Shown: piece by piece, positions 54,981 through 64,000 of the stretch
How the letters are laid out: every line of letters begins with the position of its first letter
How positions within the stretch are numbered: the stretch's first letter is position 1
NCBI GenBank assembly: GCA_019203745.1
Contig: CP078104.1
Coordinates: forward strand, 1,142,501-1,206,500
Reading direction: 5' to 3'
Source: Chryseobacterium sp. E1
GTDB lineage: Bacteria > Bacteroidota > Bacteroidia > Flavobacteriales > Weeksellaceae
DNA: 64,000 bases
Made by a program: the position numbers and the translations under genes
Notes under the pieces: generated by a model
Told to the model about the DNA's origin: nothing
What the model saw: only the letters and a program-made list of their open reading frames with translations
Database searches by the model: none

Positions 54981-55015
54981 AAAGGCTGGCTCACTTTTGA
55001 GACAGCTTTTTTTTT
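54981..55015. terminator. Terminator after lectin gene 2
   Basis: Imperfect hairpin AAAGGCTGGCTCA / TGAGACAGCTTTT with a nine-T run on the plus strand. It also separates the lectins from the convergent HxlR gene. Confidence 0.8.
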
Positions 55016-55020
55016 GGTTT

Positions 55021-55362
55021 CTAAAGTAATTTTCCCCAATCGTTAATATGATCAAGTAAAGGGATAAATGTCAAACCCAAATCAGATAAGCTGTATATCA
55101 CTTTTACCGGAGGCTTGGTCCCAAACACGGTTCTTGTTATGAGCTGATCTCTTTCCAGTTGTCTTAATTGGATGCTTAAGGTTGTCTCTGTAATAAAAGA
55201 AAGCTCTTTCTTCAGCTCACCAAACCTTTTATCTCCATTTTTTAAATGGCAGAGAATAACTCCTTTCCATCTTCCTCCAATAAGATCCATAACAAAACTT
55301 ACTGCACAGGGATAAGATTTTTGATCAACATTAATATAGGAAGTCTCACATTCTTTTTTCAT
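55021..55362 (-). CDS. HxlR-type winged-helix regulator
   Basis: Intact 113 residues. CAVSFVMDLIGGRWKGVILC is the family opening (Cys, GGRWK), RFGELKKELSFITETTLSIQLRQLE the recognition region, and VKVIYSLSDLG the wing. HxlR proteins respond to aldehydes, quinones or thiol stress and usually control a divergent gene. The divergent gene here is DUF3291 at 55457, with 94 bases between them. Confidence 0.9.
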   Translation of the reverse strand: MKKECETSYINVDQKSYPCAVSFVMDLIGGRWKGVILCHLKNGDKRFGELKKELSFITETTLSIQLRQLERDQLITRTVFGTKPPVKVIYSLSDLGLTFIPLLDHINDWGKLL

Positions 55363-55456
55363 TTTTTTAATAGTATCTATATTGATAGTTATTTTATACT
55401 AATGGTACAGGACCTATTTTTACACAATATTAATAAGAATAAAAGAAATAGAAAAA

Positions 55457-55900
55457 ATGTACCAACTAGCACAAATTAATATTGCCAGAATGATTGGAAC
55501 CAATATTGAAGATCCCATAATGACTGAGTTTGTAAGTCATCTTGATTCAGTCAACCAATTGGCCGAAGAAAGTGATGGATTTATCTGGAGACTGAAAGAT
55601 GATGAAAACAATGCTACAGGCTTTAATCCATTAAATGATGAACAAATCATGATCAACTTATCTGTATGGAAAACCATAGAATCCTTGGAATACTACACTT
55701 ATAAAACATTTCATGTAGATTTTTTGAGAAGAAGAAAAGAATGGTTTCAAAAATATGGAAAAGCTTACTATGCATTGTGGTGGATTAAAAATGATGAATA
55801 CCCTGATATAGATGAAGCTTTGAAACGTTTAGAATATTTGCAGGAAAACGGTCCTTCATCCTATGCATTTAATTTTCAGTCTGTTTTTCAAAAGCCATAG
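55457..55900 (+). CDS. DUF3291 family protein
   Basis: Intact 147 residues: MYQLAQINIARMIGTNIEDP, ESDGFIWRLKDD and NLSVWKTIESLEYYTYKTFH are typical of DUF3291, dimeric alpha/beta-barrel-like proteins related to monooxygenases of the ABM fold. No biochemical role is established. Divergent from the HxlR gene, so probably its target. Confidence 0.85.
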   Translation: MYQLAQINIARMIGTNIEDPIMTEFVSHLDSVNQLAEESDGFIWRLKDDENNATGFNPLNDEQIMINLSVWKTIESLEYYTYKTFHVDFLRRRKEWFQKYGKAYYALWWIKNDEYPDIDEALKRLEYLQENGPSSYAFNFQSVFQKP

Positions 55901-55935
55901 TCGAGAAATTTAATGTAAACCAGAATTTTTATGCT

Positions 55936-56996
55936 CTAAACAGCCTCTACCTGTTCAATCAGATTTCTCAGGATCTCTGTGGTAGAATGTTCACTGTAAT
56001 CGTGAATAGACTGCCCGGTCCAGATTCCCACAAAATCTATATTCTGCTGAAGTTTGGCCGCTTTACGCAGTTCATTGGTCAGTTTATTCTGATAGGGATA
56101 GGGTAAAATGTATCCTGAGTTTTCAACCGTTTCTATATATTTATTCCTGATCCCTCTGGCAAATCGTCCTGAAAAACTTCTTGTCAGCATAATATCTTCT
56201 TCTTTTACCTTTATAAGCCTTTCTTTTTCAAAAGGTTTCAATGCACTTTCTTCAGATGCCAGCAACAGGCTTCCCACCTGAAAACCCTGTGCCCCCAGAT
56301 CTTTTGCTGCATGTACCGTTCCGGCGTTGTAAAGACCTCCCGCATAGATCAAAGGTACTTTCACGTGATCATATACCTGAGATAACAAAGACAGTCCTCC
56401 GATCTGTGGAATATGGTCTGCATCAAATGCTCCCCGGTGGCCACCTGCTTCAATTCCCTGTACACAGATGATATCTGCCCCTGATCTTTCCAGAATCAAA
56501 GCCTCCTCTACCGAAGTACAGGTCCCGATAAGAACTGTACCGTTTGCTTTTAATTTTGGATACTTCCAACATCCAGGCTTCCGAAAATAAAGCTTACTAT
56601 TTTACAGTTCTCATCAATAATGGGATCTATCAGATCATGATAGCTTTTTATCTGGATAGCACTAAGTTCAGGAAGAGTGACGTCAATATTATTTTCTCTT
56701 GCCAGATCTTCTATAAACTGTTTTGTTTTATGATACTTTTCCCTAAGAGCATCTGTTATTTCAGGAATATGATGGGCAAAAATGTTGACAGCAAAAGGTC
56801 TGTCTGTTAACTTCCGGGTTTCTCTGATAAGTTCAACAGACTGATCTGCAGAAAGGTCTGCCAGCGCCAGTGATCCCAGGCAATCGGCTTTCCCTGCTGC
56901 TGCAACCATTTGCGGCGTACTCATTCCAAACATGGGTGCCTGAACGACAGGGTATTTAACCCCTAATTTTTTACTGATTGTATCGGGCCAGAACAT
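55936..56996 (-). CDS. Nitronate monooxygenase (2-nitropropane dioxygenase family), one frameshift
   Basis: About 353 residues: KYPVVQAPMFGMSTPQMVAA is the FMN-barrel start, FAVNIFAHH the second strand, IICVQGIEAGGHRGAF the catalytic-loop GGH, and GAQGFQVGSLLLASEES the phosphate-binding region. The enzyme oxidises alkyl nitronates with FMN. A single shift lies near 56525. Neighbours are unrelated. Confidence 0.88.
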
Positions 56997-57058
56997 AAGA
57001 ATTATTTTAAATAAAATTTACGAAAAAAACAGGTATAAAGGTAGAGTTCCTCATGATA

Positions 57059-57555
57059 TTACTCATTACTCTTTAGAATCCAGGCTTCATATTTTTCTTC
57101 CACCCATTTTTTCATGTACTCATTAAATTCAAACAAAAACAATTCAACATCTGTTTCAAAATACTCTACAGGCAGCTCTTCTTTGATATTAACTTCAATA
57201 TCCTCATCCACATTGATCAGAAACTGCTGTGAGCCGATGTCAGAAATATCATAATCACAAAAATTATAATTCTGCTTCAGGCTTTTAAAATCTGAATCAA
57301 AAATATTTCCAGATAATCCAATATCTTTTCAGGTACCCTACCCTTTTCCTGAAACAGATCAGAATTATTCTTTGCCCTGTCTTCATGTTCAGCAACGCTC
57401 ATCTGAAGGAGATAATTGAAATCATCATCAATCAAAAATTCAATAGCTAAAAGCCTGTAACTAAACCCTTCATACTTTGAAAACGAAAAAATATAGCCAC
57501 TGTTTAAAGTGACTAATTTTTTATCTTTATCAAATCTTTTGGAATAAATCCACAT
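57059..57555 (-). CDS. Hypothetical protein, one frameshift
   Basis: About 165 residues starting MWIYSKRFDKDKKLVTLNSG, directly after the aldo/keto reductase stop. The sequence is acidic (EDIEVNIKEELPVEYF, YMKKWVEEKYEAWILKSNE at the C terminus). A shift near 57290. No domain is recognised. It is probably cotranscribed with the reductase. Confidence 0.5.
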
Positions 57556-57561
57556 TTGCAA

Positions 57562-58437
57562 TTAAATATCTGCTACAGATTTCAGCATTTTCTGCTCCCA
57601 TTCCGGATCTTTCGGGTCAAAGAATAATCTTTTTCCTGTATCTAAAGAACGAACGATATTCATTTCATTTTCTGTCAGCTCGAAATCAAATACATTAAAA
57701 TTCTCTTCAATTCTTGATGGTGTTACAGATTTCGGAATCACAACAAACCCTTCCTGCAAATGCCATCTTAAAATAACCTGAGCAACCGTTTTACCGTATT
57801 TCTCCGCAACTGCTTTCAGAGCTTCATTGTTCAAAAGATTCGCATTACCGTTTCCAAGCGGGCTCCATGGCTGTGTTACAATATTATTTTCTCTGTCATA
57901 AACCTGTAATTCTTTCTGCTGGAAAACAGGATGCAACTCAATCTGATTGATAACAGGCAAAACCGTTGAATTAGCTTTCAGTTCCTCTAATTTCTCAACC
58001 GTAAAATTACAAACACCTATGGCTTTGATCTTCCCTTGCTGATACAGTTCTTCCAATGCCTTCCAGGCTCCCAGAAAATCTCCGTATGGCCAGTGAATAA
58101 GATACATATCCAGATAATCCATCTGCAATCGGTCTAATGTTCTCTGAAAAGCACTTTTAGCTTTCTCATACCCATGATCCTGAACCCATACTTTTGAAGT
58201 AATGAAAAGTTCATCCCTGTTTACGCCACTGTTTTTCACAGCAGCCCCTACAGCCGTTTCATTCTGATAAATAGCAGCCGTATCAATCATTCTGTACCCT
58301 GTCTGAATGGCTTTAATCACAGCATTCTCACATTCTTTCAGATCTTCCATCTGCCATACTCCAAATCCTAAAGCCGGAATTTCTACTCCGTTATTTAAAG
58401 TGACCACAGGTTGCCCTGTATAGGTTTTCTTTTGCAT
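57562..58437 (-). CDS. Aldo/keto reductase
   Basis: Intact 291 residues. The catalytic tetrad is visible: Asp in MIDTAAIYQNE, Tyr in the same motif, Lys in ITSKVW and His in LIHWPYG. The C-terminal VIPKSVTPSRIEEN is the NADPH-binding block. It belongs to the AKR5-like group of broad aldehyde and ketone reductases. Upstream, 58438-58750 holds divergent promoters but no gene. Confidence 0.93.
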   Translation of the reverse strand: MQKKTYTGQPVVTLNNGVEIPALGFGVWQMEDLKECENAVIKAIQTGYRMIDTAAIYQNETAVGAAVKNSGVNRDELFITSKVWVQDHGYEKAKSAFQRTLDRLQMDYLDMYLIHWPYGDFLGAWKALEELYQQGKIKAIGVCNFTVEKLEELKANSTVLPVINQIELHPVFQQKELQVYDRENNIVTQPWSPLGNGNANLLNNEALKAVAEKYGKTVAQVILRWHLQEGFVVIPKSVTPSRIEENFNVFDFELTENEMNIVRSLDTGKRLFFDPKDPEWEQKMLKSVADI

Positions 58438-58750
58438 AATCTCTTGATTTTTGATTTAATATAAAGTGATTAAACAAATTTGCAATAAAAATCGGGATTT
58501 CAACTTACCAATTTTACCGTTTTTGTTAAAAATGAGTCTTTACAGATGCAAGGGTTTCATTTCCGATAAAATTTATACCCCAAAAATTATACAGAAATCA
58601 TATCTATGCACACTTGCTGAAAGTCTCGATTTTCTTGTGCCTTAAAAATAGATATAATGCACTATAACCTTTGTGCTTTGGCATTTTTTTCAACATTTTA
58701 TATTCTGGCTTACCGCAACTATTTTCTTATTTTTGTGTAAATTTAAAATC

Positions 58751-59184
58751 ATGACACATCATATCAGACCAGCCGGCACGGGAGATTATCCGGCTATTAT
58801 GGAAATCTGGGAATCTGCAGTAAAGGCTACCCACGATTTCCTGACTGAAGAGGATTTCAACTATTTCAAAGAAGCTATTCCAAGAGATTATCTTCCCAAT
58901 CTGGAGGTGTATTTGATTACAAAAATGATGAAGCCAAAGGTTTTGCTTCAGTAGTGGAAGGTAACCTGGAAATGCTGTTCATTCATAACGATATGCGTGG
59001 AAAAGGCTATGGAAAGGAACTTTATCAGTTTATGAAAGAAAAAACAGGACTCACTAAAGTAGATGTCAATGAACAAAATCCGCAGGCGATTGGCTTTTAT
59101 GAAAAAATGGGATTCAAAAAAGTAGGAAGGTCGGAAAAAGATGGTTCAGGAAAAGATTATCCACTTATTCATATGAGTCTGTAG
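58751..59184 (+). CDS. GNAT acetyltransferase 1, one frameshift
   Basis: About 144 residues: MTHHIRPAGTGDYPAIMEIW at the start, then LEMLFIHNDMRGKGYGKELY (acetyl-CoA loop RGKGYG) and NPQAIGFYEKMGFKKVGRS. The pattern resembles YjaB-type N-acetyltransferases. A shift near 58930. A TATTTTTG box (58728-58735) lies 16 bases before the ATG. The next gene starts right at its stop. Confidence 0.85.
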
Positions 59185-59652
59185 ATGGAAGAATTTACGT
59201 TTTATAAGATCAGTTCAGATTCGGAGATCCCGTATAGCTTATTATTACTGGCGGATGAAACTATTGAAGCGATCAATCAGTATATTTTCAGTTCCGATAT
59301 TTATCTTTTGTCTTCAGGGAATGAAGATATTGCTGTGATGGCATTATACAAAAACAGTGATATTGAGCTGGAAATAAAAAATATGGCCGTTATTGAAAGC
59401 TACAGAAGTAAGGGGATCGGCAGTCTTCTCATCAGTAAGGCAAAAGAAATTGCCAAAGACAATGATTATAAAACCTTAGCGGTAGGAACCTCAGATACAG
59501 GGTTCCAGCAGATAAGATTTTATGAAAGAAACAACTTCATTCAAACGGGAATACGAAAAGATTTCTTTATTGAAAATTATCCATCTCCTATTTATGAAAA
59601 CGGTTTACAGATGAGGGATATGGTTTTACTTACCCATCACCTTACGGAATAA
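59185..59652 (+). CDS. GNAT acetyltransferase 2
   Basis: Intact 155 residues, beginning at the base after the TAG of the previous gene. IKNMAVIESYRSKGIGSLLI has the acetyl-CoA loop (RSKGIG), and QQIRFYERNNFIQTG is the C-terminal strand. Substrate unknown. Its last 27 bases overlap the end of the convergent LysR gene. Confidence 0.88.
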   Translation: MEEFTFYKISSDSEIPYSLLLLADETIEAINQYIFSSDIYLLSSGNEDIAVMALYKNSDIELEIKNMAVIESYRSKGIGSLLISKAKEIAKDNDYKTLAVGTSDTGFQQIRFYERNNFIQTGIRKDFFIENYPSPIYENGLQMRDMVLLTHHLTE

Positions 59653-60521
59653 TCCTTTGATATGTTCTATTTCCGTTTGGTAATTGGTTTTCTTTCTGCA
59701 TCCGAAGTAAAGGGTATTTTCAAGTTTTTTCTTCCCTTCCCAGATCAGCTGTATTTCTCCGCTCTCAATGGCATTTTTACATAAGAAATCAGGGACAACA
59801 AGCCCGGTTCCTCCTTTCAGACAACGGACGATGGAGTTCAGATTAGGAACAATATAGTTGGGACGGAAATTCGGTTTATGCCCGAAATTTAAAGTCCAGT
59901 ATTGGAAAAGATGTTCCATATCTCCGGTGGTTCCGTACCATTTCTCATTCTTCAGCCAGTCTTCAATCTGTTCTGCATCTTTTGTTTTCAGCACTTTATT
60001 GAAAGCAGCTTTATCAACGTCTTTTCCTCCAACCAAAACGATCTGCTCAGACGAGAATGCTTCATGTTCTATATTGGGAGAAGATCCTTTCTTCGGAGTG
60101 ATAATAAGATCCAGAATACCTTTATCAAGCTGATCCAGCATTTCCGGATATTCTCCAAAACTGATGATCAGGTTAAAAGGTAATGTAGAAACATATTGCT
60201 CCAGTGTAGTCTGAAAGGTTTCAAAACACATTCCGACACTGATGGTTGGGGTATGCTTTTCTGTAGATTTCTGAAAGTTTTTTCTACATCCTCCAATCTG
60301 GTCAGAGGTTCTGCTACGGCATTGAATAATACTTTTCCTCTCTCTGTAGGAATCATTTTTCTTCCGGTCCTGTCGAATAATTTATATCCTACGTACGCTT
60401 CCAGTGAGCTTAAATGCAAGCTCACTCCGGGCTGCGAAATGAATAAAGCATCAGCGGCACCCGTTAATGTCCCGGTTTTATAGATCGCCTTAAAAGTACG
60501 ATACCATTCTAAATTGACCAT
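59626..60521 (-). CDS. LysR family transcriptional regulator, one frameshift
   Basis: About 298 residues. MVNLEWYRTFKAIYKTGTLT and AADALFISQPGVSLHLSSLE form the helix-turn-helix, LFDRTGRKMIPTERG the wing. The rest is a substrate-binding domain (EYPEMLDQLDKGILDLIITP, GGTGLVVPDFLC). A shift near 60255. The target may be the detoxification operon at 61623, 1.1 kb away, but nothing in the sequence proves it. Confidence 0.88.
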
Positions 60522-60561
60522 GACTTATTTATTAATATTATAATGCAAATTTACAAAATAA

Positions 60562-61305
60562 TTATAATATTAATAGATCATCCTTTCTTAAAAAGGAGGC
60601 ATAATAATCCGGAATCCCGCTTTCTTCGATCTCACGGGCAGTTTTTTCAAACGGATATCGTAGCTGTACAATTTCAGGAATTATTTTTTCCTCATCCATA
60701 GCCAGAACCAAATAGGAAGCCAGCCTGTTTTCTTCTTTAGATCGCCCCACAGAACCACAGTTGATGGCCCATTTATTATTTTCAAACTGCTTTTTAAATG
60801 ACAGATGGGTATGTCCCATCACAATCAGATCAGACCCGGATTCATCCAGCATATTGATAAAAACCTCATCATTTTCGGATTCGTATAAATAAGTATCATT
60901 GCTTTCCAGAGTGGAATGCACCAGTTGGATATTCCAATGCTTATTCCCAATTTTATAGTTTAATTTTAAATGAAAAGGAAGCCCTGAAAGAAATTTTTTG
61001 TTTTCATCTGTAATATGTTTTTTTGAATGGTCTATAGCAATAAATCTTGCCTTGGTTTCTTCTTCAGAATGCTTATCTAAAGGAAAACAGGCATATTAAA
61101 AGCAATCCTTTCATCATGATTTCCCATCAGACAGGGAATATTCAGATCTCTGATTTTTTGAATCACTTCATTCCCCAGGAGCAAAATCTACCAAGTCGCC
61201 CAAACAGAATTTCTGATGAATTCCTCTTTGGTCCATATCTTTCAACACCACTTCCAACGCAGGAAGATTCCCATGTACATCACTGAAAATCGCTATCTGT
61301 ATCAT
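60562..61305 (-). CDS. Calcineurin-like metallophosphoesterase, frameshifted
   Basis: About 247 residues: MIQIAIFSDVHGNLPALEVV has the DVHGN metal motif, then GDLVD, GNHDERI, and later VMGHTHLSF and INCGSVG. These are the five metal motifs of YfcE/MJ0936-type phosphodiesterases. Shifts near 61175, 61085 and 60935. Cytoplasmic; substrate not known. Confidence 0.85.
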
Positions 61306-61622
61306 TATCATTCAATTTGCCAAACAAATGTACATGACACAGGATGAAATTAACGCTTTAAGGATATGATATTTAACCATAACAATCAATTTGTATTCAC
61401 CAATTAATGTACTGTTATTACTAATAGTAGCGCATTAGCAGTCATAAAATATTTTATTAAAAACACTGCGTTCAGTTTTATTCCGTAATCTCACAAACCG
61501 GCTAATTGACACAAAAAAATATATGTATCATTATTATGATAGTTTGATATAATTTATATTATTTTTATTATATAAAATACTCTACTAAATTTGCAGAGTA
61601 AAATTTAAACAATCATAAAAAA
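61306..61622 (+). promoter_or_regulatory. Intergenic region with promoter of the detoxification operon
   Basis: About 317 bases with no gene. TAAATTTG at 61586-61593 is a perfect TAnnTTTG box 30 bases before the mdaB-like ATG. The minus-33 region is AT-rich without a clear TTTG. No operator palindrome stands out for LysR or HxlR. Confidence 0.6.
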
Positions 61623-62218
61623 ATGAAAAAGTACTTATCATCAACGGAGGGCAGAACTTCGGACATTCCGGAGGAAAATATAATCAGACTATCGCAGAAA
61701 ACACATTAGCCGTTCTTCAGGAGTTTGAAAATGTAGAAATAAAAATCACTAATGTAAGTGAGGATTATGACAAGCATGAAGAAGTAAAAAAATTCGTGTG
61801 GGCAGATTATATTATTTACCACACTCCAATCTGGTGGTTCCAGCTCCCTAACGGGTTGAAAAAATATATCGATGAAGTTTTCACAGCAGGTCATGCCAAA
61901 GGAATTTATATGAGTGACGGAAGAAATGCAGCCAATCCGGAGATCAATTACGGAACGGGAGGAATGCTTGCCGGCAGAAAATATATGCTGACCACAAGCT
62001 GGAATGCACCTGCAACAGCCTTTACGCTTCCAGGAGAGTTTTTCAATGAAAGAAGTGTAGATGACGGGCCGTTATTCGGGTTCCACAGAATGAATGCTTT
62101 TGTGTCTTTAGAAAAAATGGAGAGCTTCCACTTCCATGATGTGGAAAAGAATGCCAATATAGAGCGTGATATGAAGCTTTACAGAGAACATGTGAAAAAC
62201 GTATTCAAAAAGAATTAA
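61623..62218 (+). CDS. mdaB: MdaB-like NAD(P)H quinone reductase, one frameshift
   Basis: About 199 residues. With one A restored in the start A-run (near 61630) it begins MKKVLIINGGQNFGHSGG, the flavodoxin-fold FMN/FAD-binding start. IIYHTPIWWFQLPNGLKKYI and TGGMLAGRKYMLTTSWNAPA match MdaB, a two-electron quinone reductase. It heads a four-gene plus-strand run. In E. coli mdaB neighbours the quinol monooxygenase gene ygiN, and an ABM-fold gene follows here too. Confidence 0.85.
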
Positions 62219-62234
62219 AACCGGAATTAGTATC

Positions 62235-63117
62235 ATGAAAAAATACTGATCACAGGTATTACCGGCTATATAGGCGGTAGCATCGCTAAAAAACTGCTTG
62301 AAAGGGGTTATGAAGTAACCGGATGGGTTCGTAACGAAACCCAGGTACAAGAGCTGGAATCATCAGGAATCAAGACAATCATCGGAAATATTCACAATGA
62401 AGATCTGATAAGAAAAGCTGTTGCTGATGTTGATGCTGTAATTCATAATGCTGATTCTGCAGATGATGCGTATGCTGCAGATAATTTTATCAAAGCAATG
62501 GAAGGAAGCCATAAGACATTCATATTCACTTCCGGATCTGCCATTTTTGGTGGTAAGGAAAATGGTAAAAGAAGTGATTTTGTTTTTACAGAGGATTTTC
62601 CTTTAACTCCAAGGCTGGAAATGGCGTCAAGGGTGCTTATTAACAATTATGTTCTTCAATCTGTTCAAAAAGATATAAGAAGTATTGTTATTGTCCCTAC
62701 AATGGTATACGGAGAAGGTCTGGGAATAAAAAAGAAAGTATCCAGATTCCGGCTCTGATCAGTTATTCCAAAACAAAAGGAGCCGGTATTTATTTTGGTG
62801 AAGGCGAAAATATCTGGTCCAACTTACATATTGAAGATTTGGCAGAGCTGTATGTACTGGCCCTGGAAAAAGCAAAAGGCGGTTCCATCTATTATGCAGA
62901 AAATGGACAATCTTCTTTAAAAAACATTGCAGAAATCATCAGTAAAAAATACAATCTGAAACCTGCCCGATCTTTAAGTATACAGGATGCCGTTGATAAT
63001 TTCGGGCCTGCAGGTGGCTATTTCGGTTTTGCATCCAACAGCAGATGCAGTGCAGACAAAGCCAGAACAGAACTGGAATGGAACCCTATCTATAACTCAA
63101 TTGAAAATTTTATTTAA
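62235..63117 (+). CDS. NAD-dependent epimerase/dehydratase (extended SDR), frameshifted
   Basis: About 294 residues: ITGITGYIGGSIAKKL is the Rossmann GxxGxxG start, FTSGSAIFGG the Ser region, VPTMVYGEG and NLHIEDLAELYVLALEKAKG the later motifs. The usual YxxxK catalytic pair is not seen, which suggests an atypical member. Shifts near 62245 and 62740. Gap of 16 bases to mdaB and 1 to the next gene. Confidence 0.8.
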
Positions 63118-63118
63118 T

Positions 63119-63406
63119 ATGAAAATTCATCTTACAGCAATTATAAAAGCCAAAGAAGAACACCGTTCAGAAGTATTGGAAGTTCTTCAGAATATGGTAA
63201 AAGAAACAAGAAAAGAAGAAGCCTGTGAACTATACAACCTTCACCAGGGAATTGAAGACCCAAACCACTTTGTATTTTACGAAATCTGGAAAAGTGAAGA
63301 AGGATTGGCCCAACATAATGAGCAACCTTATATTAAAGCTTTTGGAGCTTTGATTGATGAAAAACTTCAGGAAATACCTCAACTTTATATCACCAATCTC
63401 ATTTAA
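63119..63406 (+). CDS. ABM-fold antibiotic biosynthesis / quinol monooxygenase
   Basis: Intact 95 residues: MKIHLTAIIKAKEEHRSEVL, ACELYNLHQGIEDPNHFVFY and EIWKSEEGLAQHNEQPYIKA are the ABM domain. YgiN-type members oxidise quinols without cofactor. It begins one base after the SDR stop and ends two bases before the DJ-1-like gene. Confidence 0.88.
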   Translation: MKIHLTAIIKAKEEHRSEVLEVLQNMVKETRKEEACELYNLHQGIEDPNHFVFYEIWKSEEGLAQHNEQPYIKAFGALIDEKLQEIPQLYITNLI

Positions 63407-63408
63407 AT

Positions 63409-64000
63409 ATGAAAAAACTGACACTTTTATTTCTCAGCCTTTTTACAATAGGATTTATCCAGGCACAACACCAAAAATCCAGTGATATGAAAAAGAAAAT
63501 TTTATTCGTCGTTACAAGCCATGATAAAAAAGGAAATACAGGCGAAGATACAGGATATTATCTGGGTGAAGTTTCCCATCCATGGGAAGTTCTTCATCAC
63601 GCAGGATATGAAATTGACTTTGTAAGCCCTAAAGGCGGAACTCCTCCGGTAGACGGATTCGATTTAAAAGATCCTGTCAATAAAGAATTTTGGGAAAATA
63701 AAGAATACAAAAACAAGATCGATCATTCTATGACGCCGTCACAGGTGAATCCGAAAGAATATTCAACCATCTTTTATGCAGGAGGCCACGGAGCCATGTG
63801 GGATCTTGCAGATAATAAAGTCCTGGCAGACATTGCTTCAAAAATTTACGAAAACGGAGGCATTGTTGCGGGGTATGCCATGGCCCTGCAGGATTGGTAA
63901 ATATCAAACTGAACAGCGGCAAGTACCTGGTTGATGGTAAAAAAATCAATGCCTTTACCAATGAAGAAGAATCTGAGGTAAAATTAACAAACGTTGTTCC
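63409..64000 (+). CDS. DJ-1/PfpI-family protein with signal peptide, partial, one frameshift
   Basis: MKKLTLLFLSLFTIGFIQAQ is a signal peptide, then KILFVVTSHDKKG, HPWEVLHHAGYEIDFVSPKG (Glu for the catalytic acid) and YSTIFYAGGHGAMWDL. One missing G near 63868 shifts the frame; corrected, AGVCHGPAGLVN shows the nucleophile Cys elbow. The gene runs off the right edge. Members act as glyoxalase III or repair glycated and electrophile-damaged molecules. Export is less usual for the family. Confidence 0.87.

Noticed and set aside
59626..59652. Overlap of acetyltransferase 2 and LysR genes as an error
   Set aside because: Both proteins have plausible family-like C termini and convergent overlaps of this size are common.

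Overview
The window looks like a chromosomal segment of a low-GC flavobacterium close to Chryseobacterium (Weeksellaceae). The reasons are the 16S rRNA sequence and its unusual 3' tail, promoters of the TAnnTTTG type, very few Shine-Dalgarno sites, an S46 dipeptidyl-peptidase, and the Bacteroidetes-only (subtype iii) type VI secretion proteins TssD, TssO, TssP and TssR. Genus assignment is inference from sequence likeness.

Layout: 1-2407 is the front of an rRNA operon on the minus strand (16S, tRNA-Ile, tRNA-Ala, start of 23S), with tandem promoters and repeat-rich spacer to 3639. 3640-16663 is mostly housekeeping: an M16 protease, an acetyltransferase/deacetylase pair, an S46 peptidase, an NlpE-like lipoprotein, an MgtC-like protein, an Imm22-like protein, a PP2C-like phosphatase and DNA polymerase I. 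16812-46306 is a large type VI secretion (T6SS) accessory region, nearly all on the minus strand. It holds three almost identical hcp/tssD genes behind one shared promoter element, two vgrG genes, a PAAR-like effector followed by an array of duplicated tail-plus-immunity-like cassettes, a predicted zinc-metalloprotease effector followed by a lipoprotein with YD-like repeats, ClpV/TssH, a lytic transglycosylase, and tssR-tssP-tssO-tssO. A divergent response regulator whose phospho-acceptor Asp is Glu closes the region. The sheath, baseplate and TssK genes are not in the window.

46524-64000 is again mostly core genome: HU with a 29-residue mS38-like protein, RNase E/G, OsmC behind a 14-copy heptamer repeat, a NUDIX-PlsC-lipoprotein-Mur ligase operon, two tandem C-type lectin genes, HxlR with DUF3291, nitronate monooxygenase, aldo/keto reductase, two acetyltransferases, LysR, a phosphoesterase, and a quinone/electrophile detoxification operon (MdaB, SDR, ABM monooxygenase, DJ-1-like) cut by the window end.

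A major caution: most long genes are broken by one-base shifts, usually in homopolymers. The tssD copies give an internal control: copy 2 differs by one missing T in a T-run and is frameshifted, while copies 1 and 3 are intact. I read most breaks as assembly errors (uncorrected long reads) and annotate whole genes across them. A few could be genuine, and sequence alone cannot separate the two. How the T6SS parts work together is inferred: Hcp tube and VgrG/PAAR spike carry effectors, ClpV recycles the sheath, TssO/P/R form the Bacteroidetes envelope complex, and genes downstream of each effector are the immunity candidates.
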